From positions 1 through 11,377 of the forward strand of contig JAFYUA010000345.1 of assembly GCA_017549745.1 (NCBI GenBank): 11,377 nt of DNA, in the 5' to 3' direction. The notes below the pieces were generated by a model. That model ran no database searches. It was not told the DNA's origin and saw only the letters and a list, made by a program, of their open reading frames with translations. How positions within the stretch are numbered: the first letter of the stretch is position 1; every line of letters begins with the position of its first letter. The translations under genes and the position numbers were made by a program. This DNA comes from Clostridia bacterium (GTDB taxonomy: Bacteria; Bacillota; Clostridia; UMGS1810). This document shows, piece by piece, positions 1 through 5,919 of the stretch.

Positions 1-366
1 GAAAGAGGGGTAATGGCCTCAAAGATAGAGGTTAATGTATCGGGGCTTACCTGCGTGGATTATTATGTATATGACCGTGCATTCAACTGTGCAAAGCTGC
101 TCCATGGAGCAAACTTTGTGTTTGAAGATGGCAAAGTTAAGATACGAAACGGCAGTCCCACCTCGGTAGGCGGCACGATTTTTGTGGCTGCATATAATGG
201 CAATGAGCTCATTGGCATAAAGCAATTTGAAAATGTGACCGCCGATGCATATGCCGATAGCAAAGATGCATTTGACATTTCAGCTTTTGAAGGGCTTAAA
301 TTCAAAATTTTCTATTGCACAGGCAAAGGGGATATGATTCCTCTTACAAAAGCTTATGAAAACTGA
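1..366 (+). CDS. Unrecognised protein, C-terminal part (probable secreted/surface protein tail)
   Basis: The frame is open from the first base (E-R-G-V before the first Met at 13) to a TGA at 364-366. A purine-rich AGAGGGG lies upstream of the ATG at 13, but it ends only 2 nt away, too close for a good ribosome binding site. The segment is therefore more likely the 3' end of a longer gene starting left of the window; a stand-alone 117-residue protein is the alternative. No catalytic motif is visible. The last 70 or so residues (VGGTIFVAAYNGNELIGIK, then FKIFYCTGKGDMIPLTKA) have the look of a beta-sandwich module that often ends large clostridial exported proteins, where a similar pattern of the type 'K-x-F-x-W-x-x-x-x-x-M-x-P-L' recurs. 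That resemblance is from memory and is weak evidence. The function is unknown. Confidence 0.6.
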   Translation, partial: ERGVMASKIEVNVSGLTCVDYYVYDRAFNCAKLLHGANFVFEDGKVKIRNGSPTSVGGTIFVAAYNGNELIGIKQFENVTADAYADSKDAFDISAFEGLKFKIFYCTGKGDMIPLTKAYEN

Positions 367-408
367 TGAAATTTTGCAGGATTATACAACAAAATCCGTC
401 ATTTTTTT
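366..408 (+). terminator. Weak candidate terminator after the first gene
   Basis: An imperfect hairpin starts at the last base of the stop codon. ATGA (366-369) pairs with TCAT (399-402), and ATTTTG (371-376) pairs with CAAAAT (390-395). A small internal loop separates the two helices, the apical loop is 13 nt, and a run of seven T follows (402-408). The stem is AU-rich and weak, so this is only a candidate. It ends against the first DnaA-box-like site. Confidence 0.35.
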
Positions 409-518
409 ATCCACCAAGAGAACAAAAAATGTGGATAAAGTGAATTAATCTGTGGAAAAGTGGCTTGTTTTTGGCTTAAAACCTACATTTTCACTGATTT
501 TAACGGCAATGTGGATAA
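407..518. other. DnaA-box cluster, candidate part of oriC
   Basis: Four 9-mers match or nearly match the DnaA box TTATCCACA. TTATCCACC is at 407-415 (plus strand, one mismatch), TGTGGATAA at 430-438 (minus strand, exact), TGTGGAAAA at 451-459 (minus strand, one mismatch) and TGTGGATAA at 510-518 (minus strand, exact). The surrounding gap is AT-rich and carries no gene. In many Bacillota the origin lies next to rpmH-rnpA, with dnaA divergent, so the location fits an origin region. dnaA itself is not in the window. No clear AT-rich unwinding element or DnaA-trio array was recognised, so this could instead be a DnaA-binding regulatory or titration site. Confidence 0.6.
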
Positions 519-548
519 CTTTTTTGAGTTTGAATTGGAGGTAATTTT

Positions 549-1982
549 ATGAATCGTGCCAGTGGGGTACTGATGCATATTTCGTCGCTCTATGGTGATT
601 ATTCCATAGGCAGTTTTGGCAAAGAGGCAATCGAATTTGTTGATTTTCTCTCTGATTGCGGATTTTCATATTGGCAGGTGTTGCCTTTTTGCATGATAGA
701 CGAATGTAATTCGCCATACAAATCATATTCGGCATTTGGAGGCAATCCGTATTTTGTGGATCTGGAGAGTCTTTTTGCCGAGGGTCTGCTCACTCGCGAT
801 GAGCTCGACTCCGCCCGTCAGCAGACTCCCTACAGCTGCGAATATGTGCGATTGTATCACACAAGGGTAGAGCTTCTTGCAAGGGCTGCCGCAAGAGCTG
901 ATGATGTGCTCAGAGCAAAAATATCGGATTTTGCAAAGGGAAACCCATACATTGCACAGTTTTGTGAGTTCATGGCACTCAAAAAAGCTAATGGCGAAAA
1001 ATGCTGGATTCAGTGGGACAATGATGTGCCTGATGCCGAGGCGCAATATGTGTGGCAGTTTATACAATATATGTTCTTTGAGCAGTGGGGCAAAATCAAA
1101 GCATATGCCAACAAAAAGGGCATACGCATAATAGGCGACATTCCGTTTTATGTGTCATTTGATTCAGCAGATGTGTGGGGCAATAAGGAGCTTTTTGACC
1201 TTCGAGCTGATTTCACAGCGCGAAATGTGGCGGGAGTTCCGCCCGATTATTTCACCGCCGACGGTCAGCTTTGGGGTAACCCACTTTATAACTGGGAGGC
1301 TATGGAGCGTGACGGATATGCGTGGTGGTGTGCAAGACTTCGCAACATGTTCACTCTGTTTGACGCAGTGCGCATTGACCATTTCAGAGCCATTGAATCA
1401 TATTGGAGTGTAGACAGCGGCGAAACCACTGCCAAAAATGGCAAATGGATAAATGGCCCAGGAAAAGCATTTGTGGACAAAATCAACGAAATAAGGGGCG
1501 AAAATTTTGTCATTGCTGAGGATCTGGGCATGATAACCGACGAGGTGACAAAGCTGGTTGATTACAGCGGCTTCCCCGGCATGAGAGTGCTGCAGTTTGG
1601 CTTTATGGGCGGGGGCGACAATCCCCACAAGCCTCACAACTATCCGCGCAACTCGGTTGCCTACACAGGCACTCACGACAATAACACCCTCCTGGGCTAT
1701 GTGTGGGAGCTTGCAGAGCACGATAGGGCAGAGCTCATGGAATACTGCGGCCACTTTGGCGACTGGAACTGCGGCTATGACAGCATCATACGCACAGTGT
1801 ATGCATCGAATGCAGCTCTTGTTATACTTCCCATTCAGGACCTTCTGGGCTATGGCTCCGACACCCGCATCAACATTCCCGGCAAGGCCGACGGCAATTG
1901 GCAGTTCCGCATAACGCGCTCTCAGCTTGGTGAAATTAACAGAGAAAAATATAAACGCCTTAATTTCATTTATAAAAGATAA
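549..1982 (+). CDS. malQ: 4-alpha-glucanotransferase (amylomaltase, GH77)
   Basis: Cytoplasmic disproportionating enzyme that moves alpha-1,4-glucan segments between maltodextrins or onto glucose, used in maltose, starch and glycogen turnover. The 477-residue length is normal for the compact bacterial form. The family landmarks are present in order: SPYKSYSAFGGNPYFVDLE (55-73), IRIIGDIPFYVSFDSADVW (192-210), PPDYFTADGQLWGNPLYNWE (231-250), RIDHFR with the nucleophile Asp277, IAEDLG with the acid/base Glu324, THDNNT with the stabilising Asp377, and GSDTRINIPG (436-445). GGAGG at 537-541 stands 7 nt before the ATG, which supports this start. No other glycogen or maltodextrin gene is nearby. No terminator is visible after the stop, so transcripts may run on toward rpmH. 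It lies between the DnaA-box cluster and rpmH, an unusual position for this gene. Confidence 0.96.
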   Translation: MNRASGVLMHISSLYGDYSIGSFGKEAIEFVDFLSDCGFSYWQVLPFCMIDECNSPYKSYSAFGGNPYFVDLESLFAEGLLTRDELDSARQQTPYSCEYVRLYHTRVELLARAAARADDVLRAKISDFAKGNPYIAQFCEFMALKKANGEKCWIQWDNDVPDAEAQYVWQFIQYMFFEQWGKIKAYANKKGIRIIGDIPFYVSFDSADVWGNKELFDLRADFTARNVAGVPPDYFTADGQLWGNPLYNWEAMERDGYAWWCARLRNMFTLFDAVRIDHFRAIESYWSVDSGETTAKNGKWINGPGKAFVDKINEIRGENFVIAEDLGMITDEVTKLVDYSGFPGMRVLQFGFMGGGDNPHKPHNYPRNSVAYTGTHDNNTLLGYVWELAEHDRAELMEYCGHFGDWNCGYDSIIRTVYASNAALVILPIQDLLGYGSDTRINIPGKADGNWQFRITRSQLGEINREKYKRLNFIYKR

Positions 1983-2022
1983 CAAAAAATAAGCAAATTT
2001 TGTATATAATCGAAATTTATTG

Positions 2023-2051
2023 TTGACAAAATCCTTTTGTTAGTATATAAT
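2023..2051 (+). promoter_or_regulatory. Consensus sigma-A promoter of rpmH
   Basis: TTGACA at 2023-2028 and TATAAT at 2046-2051 are both perfect and separated by the optimal 17 nt. Transcription should start near 2057-2059, giving a leader of about 100 nt before rpmH. A strong promoter suits a ribosomal protein gene and would also feed rnpA, yidD, yidC and jag. Another TATAAT occurs at 2005-2010, but it has no -35 box at a suitable distance. Confidence 0.9.
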
Positions 2052-2084
2052 TTTAGGTGGTTTGTAATCTAATTGACTTTTATT

Positions 2085-2140
2085 TGCCGCTCACGCTGGC
2101 AATGACGGCACTTAAAATAAAATTCAAAATTTTAAAGTGC
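2085..2140 (+). repeat. Two inverted repeats in the rpmH leader
   Basis: The 5' untranslated region holds two adjacent inverted repeats. In the first, TGCCG (2085-2089) faces CGGCA (2106-2110), with a nested TGCC/GGCA pair. In the second, GCACTTAAAAT (from 2108) faces ATTTTAAAGTGC (ending at 2140) with one unpaired base, a hairpin that ends 5 nt before the AGGAGGTG ribosome binding site at 2146-2153. The two share bases 2108-2110, so full formation of one could limit the other. This could be mRNA-stabilising or regulatory structure, or the remnant of an intergenic repeat. The pairing is visible; the role is inferred. Confidence 0.45.
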
Positions 2141-2160
2141 AATTGAGGAGGTGTAGCAAT

Positions 2161-2295
2161 ATGAAAAGAACATATCAGCCCAACGTTAGACACAGAAGCA
2201 AAGTTCACGGCTTCAGAGCAAGAATGAGCACCGCTAACGGCAGAAAGGTTCTCGCTCGCAGAAGATTAAAAGGCAGAAAAGTACTTTCAGCTTAA
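2161..2295 (+). CDS. rpmH: 50S ribosomal protein L34
   Basis: A 44-residue, highly basic protein of the large ribosomal subunit that binds 23S rRNA. The sequence starts MKRTYQPNVRHRSKVHGF and continues with RARMSTANGRKVLARRR, the canonical bacterial L34 pattern, and the length is typical. AGGAGGTG (2146-2153) stands 7 nt before the ATG. The gene has its own consensus promoter and a terminator-like hairpin right after the stop, as expected for a product needed in much larger amounts than the downstream RNase P protein. The order rpmH-rnpA is among the most conserved in bacteria. Confidence 0.98.
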   Translation: MKRTYQPNVRHRSKVHGFRARMSTANGRKVLARRRLKGRKVLSA

Positions 2296-2308
2296 TCTCG
2301 CTAAGATC

Positions 2309-2335
2309 AAGACCACCTTATGTGTGGTCTTTTTT
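2309..2335 (+). terminator. Intrinsic terminator or attenuator between rpmH and rnpA
   Basis: AAGACCAC (2309-2316) pairs with GTGGTCTT (2324-2331) around a 7-nt loop, and a T-run ends at 2335. The hairpin is good but not exceptionally strong. Only about 30 nt separate it from the rnpA ribosome binding site, with no promoter-like sequence between. Partial read-through is therefore the likely way rnpA is expressed. Confidence 0.8.
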
Positions 2336-2381
2336 GCCATTTAAAGCTGAAATCCCAAATTCCCGCAGGAGGTAAATTGAT

Positions 2382-2708
2382 ATGAAAAATACAGTCAAGC
2401 TAAATCGGGAATTTACCTATGCTTACAGAAAAGGCGCCAAAATCGTGACGGGTACTTTGGTTTTTTACTGGTACAAAAATCGTCAGTCCGAAAGTAAGCT
2501 GGGACTCACCGTGTCGACTGCACTTGGCGGCTCGGTGGTGCGCAACAGATTAAAAAGGCTCATGCGTGCGGCCTACAGTGCACGCAAGGATGATATCAAA
2601 GGCGGCTACAACATCATCATTGCCGCCCGCGCAAAAATGGCAAGGGTGAAATTTTCCCAGGTGGCAGCCGACATGGAATACTGCCTCAAAAAGGCGGAGC
2701 TCATATGA
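2382..2708 (+). CDS. rnpA: Ribonuclease P protein component
   Basis: The small basic protein subunit of RNase P, which helps the catalytic RNA (rnpB, not in this window) bind precursor tRNA and remove its 5' leader. The 108 residues match the family's usual length. The N-terminal stretch FTYAYRKGAK (11-20) corresponds to the F-x-x-V-Y-R-K-G region that helps bind the pre-tRNA leader. The RNR signature is at 54-56 within SVVRNRLKRLMRAAY. The segment just before it, TVSTALGG, differs somewhat from the commoner S-K-K-x-G-x-A form. AGGAGG (2367-2372) lies 9 nt before the ATG. The stop codon overlaps the start of yidD (ATGA), which suggests translational coupling. Confidence 0.96.
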   Translation: MKNTVKLNREFTYAYRKGAKIVTGTLVFYWYKNRQSESKLGLTVSTALGGSVVRNRLKRLMRAAYSARKDDIKGGYNIIIAARAKMARVKFSQVAADMEYCLKKAELI

Positions 2709-2917
2709 TGCAAAAGCTTATTTTGTCACTCATAAAATTTTATCAGCGCGCCGTAAGTGTGCGCAAAAAGCCTTGCTGCAGGTTTTATCCCACCTGCTCC
2801 GAATATGCCAGACAAGCCGTCACCCGCTATGGTGCGGCAAAGGGGAGCTTTTTGGCAGCAAAGCGAATACTTAAGTGTCATCCTTTTCATTCGGGCGGAT
2901 ATGATCCGCTGAAATAG
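2705..2917 (+). CDS. yidD: Membrane protein insertion efficiency factor YidD
   Basis: A 70-residue protein of the YidD family (DUF37), a peripheral inner-membrane protein with an amphipathic N-terminal helix that assists YidC-dependent insertion. The family signature is complete: CCRFYPTCSEYA (24-35) and RILKCHPFHSGGYDPL (54-69). Its ATG overlaps the rnpA stop, and a second Met follows immediately, so the start could be either codon. It sits between rnpA and yidC as in most bacteria. No separate promoter is visible, so it should be part of the rpmH-led operon. Confidence 0.96.
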   Translation: MMQKLILSLIKFYQRAVSVRKKPCCRFYPTCSEYARQAVTRYGAAKGSFLAAKRILKCHPFHSGGYDPLK

Positions 2918-2945
2918 TACATGGCTCAGATGCAGGAGGTCTACA

Positions 2946-3845
2946 ATGGACATAATCAAGGTGCCAATCGGCTATTTGCTCGATTGGATATATCAGTTCG
3001 TAGGGAACTACGGCGGAGCACTCATTTTGTTTACTCTCGTGGTTAAGCTCATATTGCTTCCCCTGAGTTTGAAACAACAAAAATCTATGACAAAAATGCA
3101 AAAATTGCAGCCTCAGCTCGCAAAATTGCAGGAAAAATATAAAAACGACCAGAATCTTCTCGGTCAGGAAACCATGAAGCTCTACAAAAAGTATGGCGTA
3201 AGCCCTGCAGGCGGATGCTTGCCTTTAATCATTCAGCTTCCCATTCTTTTTGCACTCTACCGCGTAATCTATCAGCCTCTTACCTATATGTGTCATATGG
3301 GTGCCGATAAGGTTGCGTCACTTGCCAAGGAATATGGCATTGAGCTTACAAGCCACATGGCTCAGATTGACCTTGCTCAGAAGATTGGCGAAATCAACTT
3401 TAATTTCCTCGGTCTTAATCTTGCCAAGACTCCCAGTCTTGCAGCGTGGGCAACTCTCATAATTCCCGTGCTTGCGGCTGTGACAACATATCTTTCAAGC
3501 AAGATTACACAGTGGATGAACAAAAAACCCGCCAAAGAAGAAGAACCCAAAAAGCAGGTTCGTATTCTTTCACCTGAGCAAAAGAACACCAATGCAAACT
3601 CTGCCGAGGGTATGACCAAGTCGATGTCGGTGATTATGCCGATTTTCACTTTGTGGATTACCTACACTCTCCCCATGGCTATGGGCGTGTATTGGGTAGC
3701 TTCCAATGTGTTTTCTGTGGGTCAGACAATTCTCTTAAACGGCTACTATGCAAAGAAATTTGCAGGTGAGCTCGAAGAGGTTGAATGCGAAAGAAAAGAA
3801 AAACAGGCTCAGCTTCACGGCAAAAAGAAAAACAGGAGGAACTAA
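2946..3845 (+). CDS. yidC: Membrane protein insertase YidC (Oxa1 family)
   Basis: Inserts and folds membrane proteins, alone or with SecYEG. The 299 residues predict five membrane segments, near 22-42, 92-112, 164-184, 228-245 and 246-265. A charged loop follows TM1 (43-90), a second charged cytoplasmic loop follows TM3 (190-228), and the C-terminal tail is basic (KKKNRR). The TM1 segment TLVVKLILLPL carries Lys34 where Bacillus SpoIIIJ has the groove Arg73; the positive charge is kept. GGCLPLIIQLPILFALYRV is a strong family match. There is no lipoprotein signal with Cys, unlike SpoIIIJ. AGGAGG at 2934-2939 lies 6 nt before the ATG. Neighbours yidD and jag are the standard partners. Confidence 0.96.
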   Translation: MDIIKVPIGYLLDWIYQFVGNYGGALILFTLVVKLILLPLSLKQQKSMTKMQKLQPQLAKLQEKYKNDQNLLGQETMKLYKKYGVSPAGGCLPLIIQLPILFALYRVIYQPLTYMCHMGADKVASLAKEYGIELTSHMAQIDLAQKIGEINFNFLGLNLAKTPSLAAWATLIIPVLAAVTTYLSSKITQWMNKKPAKEEEPKKQVRILSPEQKNTNANSAEGMTKSMSVIMPIFTLWITYTLPMAMGVYWVASNVFSVGQTILLNGYYAKKFAGELEEVECERKEKQAQLHGKKKNRRN

Positions 3846-3848
3846 AAA

Positions 3849-4475
3849 ATGACTATAGAAAAAAGTGCAAAAACCAAAGAAGAAGCAATCGCTCTTGCTC
3901 TTGCCGAGCTTGGCATAAGCGAAGAAGATGCAGTGATAGAAGTTGTTGAAGAAGGCGCAAAAGGATTTTTGGGTCTTGGCAGCAAGGAAGCTGTTGTAAA
4001 GGTGAGCAGCAAAGAATGTGATGGCGGCAAAAAAGCCGAAGAGTTCTTGTCTAAGATTTTTGAGCTCACAGGCGAAGATGTGACCGTGAAGGCAAATGCT
4101 GACGGCGACGTGCTCAAGGTGGAACTTTCGGGTCCTGACATGGGCATTGTGATAGGCAAAAGAGGCGAGACCCTCGATGCCCTCCAGCACCTCACAAGCC
4201 TTGTTGTGAACAAGGGCGACGGCGAATTTATGAAGGTGTCACTCGATGCCGAGAACTACCGCGAAAAGAGAAACGAAGCTTTGGAGAGCCTTGCTCACAA
4301 GCTTGCGGCCAAGGTAATGCGCACACGCCGCAACACCACCTTGGAGCCCATGAATGCATATGAAAGAAGAATCATTCACTCGGCTTTGCAGGATCACGAA
4401 GCGGTTACAACCTACAGTGTAGGTCAGGGCATAAACCGCAAGGTTGTTATTGCTCTCAAACGCGACGAGAAATAA
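3849..4475 (+). CDS. jag: Jag/KhpB RNA-binding protein
   Basis: A cytoplasmic RNA-binding protein, called Jag or KhpB, linked in Gram-positive bacteria to cell elongation and division and to post-transcriptional control with KhpA. The three usual parts are visible in 208 residues. A Jag-N domain covers about 1-55, with the typical KGFLGLGSKEA at 38-48. A KH domain of about 83-145 has the GKRG loop at 103-106. An R3H domain of about 146-208 has its Arg173-x3-His177 in NAYERRIIHSAL. The AGGAGGA ribosome binding site lies in the last codons of yidC (3834-3840), and only 3 nt separate the two genes, so they are surely co-transcribed. A strong terminator hairpin follows. Confidence 0.95.
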   Translation: MTIEKSAKTKEEAIALALAELGISEEDAVIEVVEEGAKGFLGLGSKEAVVKVSSKECDGGKKAEEFLSKIFELTGEDVTVKANADGDVLKVELSGPDMGIVIGKRGETLDALQHLTSLVVNKGDGEFMKVSLDAENYREKRNEALESLAHKLAAKVMRTRRNTTLEPMNAYERRIIHSALQDHEAVTTYSVGQGINRKVVIALKRDEK

Positions 4476-4482
4476 TCTACTC

Positions 4483-4517
4483 AAAAAATGCCGCAAATTT
4501 TTTGCGGCATTTTTTTT
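4483..4517 (+). terminator. Strong intrinsic terminator after jag
   Basis: A perfect 15-bp inverted repeat (4483-4497 with 4501-4515) around a 3-nt loop, with GC-rich core TGCCGC/GCGGCA and T-run to 4517. It is as good as an intrinsic terminator can look. The mnmE Shine-Dalgarno GGAGG begins at the next base (4518). Confidence 0.93.
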
Positions 4518-4530
4518 GGAGGAATGAAAT

Positions 4531-5907
4531 ATGGATTTGTATTCCACAATTGCAGCAATTTCCACCCCGTATGGCACGGGGGGAATATCGGTCATAAGAA
4601 TAAGCGGTGCCGACGCTGTGAGCATTGCCGACAAGGTGTTTAAAGCATCTTCGGGCAAAAAGCTTTCAGATGTGCCCACCCATACCATTCATCATGGTCA
4701 CATAATAGGCTCTGGCGGTAAAAGAATAGACGAGGTGCTTGCCTCGGTGATGAGAGCGCCGCGCACCTTTACGGGCGAGGACACAGTGGAGATAAACTGT
4801 CACGGCGGTCTTTTGGTGACAAAGCTCGTGCTTGAGAGAGTTCTCGCCTCAGGCGCTGCAGCTGCCGACAGGGGCGAATTTACCAAAAGAGCTTTTCTCA
4901 ACGGCAAGCTTGACCTTTGCGAGGCAGAAGCGGTCATTGATGTCATCAACTCCAAGACAAGCCTTGAGCAGGAAATATCGGTCAACAATCTGGGTGGAGC
5001 GTTGTCGGACAAAATCAACGCCATACGCGAGAGGATAATCATGCTCTCTGCCAACATTCAGGTGCTCATAGACTATCCCGACGAGGGTCTTGAGCCATTT
5101 GGCGATGATGAATTTGCCGCTGAGCTATCCGCCATTGCATCTGAGCTTGACAAGCTATATGCCACATCAGATGCGGGCATGCTTCTGCGTTCGGGCATTG
5201 CTGCCGCCATTGCGGGCAAACCTAATGTGGGCAAGTCATCGCTTCTCAATCTGCTCTCGGGTGAGGAAAAGGCCATTGTCACCGATGTTGAGGGCACCAC
5301 GAGAGATGCCATTGAGGAGTATATCACCATCGGCAATGTAACCTTGCGCCTTGCCGACACCGCCGGCATCAGAGATACCGACGATGTGGTGGAAAAAATA
5401 GGCGTGCAAAAATCGATGGAATATATTGACAAGTCGGAGCTTATAATATATATAGCAGATGCGGTGAGCGGACTTGATGAAAGAGACTATGAAATCATCA
5501 ATTCGCTGAGAGGCAAAAAGACCATAGCTCTCATCAATAAGACCGACTCGGGCTCGGCGATTGATGCAGATGAGCTCAGAAAGCATTTTGAATATGTGAT
5601 AGAATTTTCGGTCAGGGAAGAAAAGGGAGTAGCTGAGCTTGAAGCGGCAATAGGCGAGCTTTTTGACATGGGCTCCATTGCCAATGACGCAAGTTCCGTC
5701 ATCACCAATGCCCGCCACCGTGATGCACTCATCAAAGCCAAAACGGCTATCGATTCTGCCATAAATGCTCAGGAATGCGGCATTCCCGTGGACACCACTT
5801 TCATTGACCTGGAAGCGGCAGCGAGCGCTCTTGGAGAGATAGTGGGACTCACTGTGGCAGAGGAAATAGTGGACAAGATATTTCACAAATTCTGCATAGG
5901 GAAATAG
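4531..5907 (+). CDS. mnmE: tRNA modification GTPase MnmE (TrmE)
   Basis: With MnmG, this GTPase puts the (carboxymethyl)aminomethyl group on wobble uridine 34 of certain tRNAs, using a folate-derived carbon. The 458 residues match the family's length. The N-terminal folate-binding domain opens with the typical STPYGTGGISVIRISG (11-26). The G domain, inserted in the helical domain, shows G1 GKPNVGKS (229-236), G2 GTTRD (255-259), G3 DTAG (276-279) and G4 NKTD (336-339). The protein ends in CIGK (455-458), with the conserved Cys455. GGAGG (4518-4522) lies 8 nt before the ATG, directly after the terminator. The usual next genes mnmG and rsmG are not here; an L,D-transpeptidase follows 12 nt later. 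Confidence 0.97.
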   Translation: MDLYSTIAAISTPYGTGGISVIRISGADAVSIADKVFKASSGKKLSDVPTHTIHHGHIIGSGGKRIDEVLASVMRAPRTFTGEDTVEINCHGGLLVTKLVLERVLASGAAAADRGEFTKRAFLNGKLDLCEAEAVIDVINSKTSLEQEISVNNLGGALSDKINAIRERIIMLSANIQVLIDYPDEGLEPFGDDEFAAELSAIASELDKLYATSDAGMLLRSGIAAAIAGKPNVGKSSLLNLLSGEEKAIVTDVEGTTRDAIEEYITIGNVTLRLADTAGIRDTDDVVEKIGVQKSMEYIDKSELIIYIADAVSGLDERDYEIINSLRGKKTIALINKTDSGSAIDADELRKHFEYVIEFSVREEKGVAELEAAIGELFDMGSIANDASSVITNARHRDALIKAKTAIDSAINAQECGIPVDTTFIDLEAAASALGEIVGLTVAEEIVDKIFHKFCIGK

Positions 5908-5919
5908 GGGGACATATTA

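Noticed and set aside
367..548. Possible CRISPR-like spacing of the repeated GTGGATAA words
   Set aside because: The words are only 8-9 bases, in mixed orientation and irregularly spaced; DnaA boxes explain them better.
1398..1985. Minus-strand open frame of 195 codons within malQ
   Set aside because: Antisense to conserved GH77 motifs, no supporting ribosome binding site, no recognisable protein pattern.
2005..2010. Second TATAAT upstream of rpmH
   Set aside because: No acceptable -35 box 16-18 nt upstream; the perfect promoter at 2023-2051 explains transcription.
3652..3660. TGTGGATTA, a one-mismatch DnaA box inside yidC
   Set aside because: Isolated and within conserved coding sequence; expected by chance at this length.
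3735..4190. Minus-strand open frames over the yidC-jag junction
   Set aside because: Phe/Leu-rich translation arises from Lys/Glu-rich codons on the other strand; both sense genes are certain.
5236..5886. Minus-strand open frame of 216 codons within mnmE
   Set aside because: Shadow of the mnmE GTPase domain, with no recognisable protein features.
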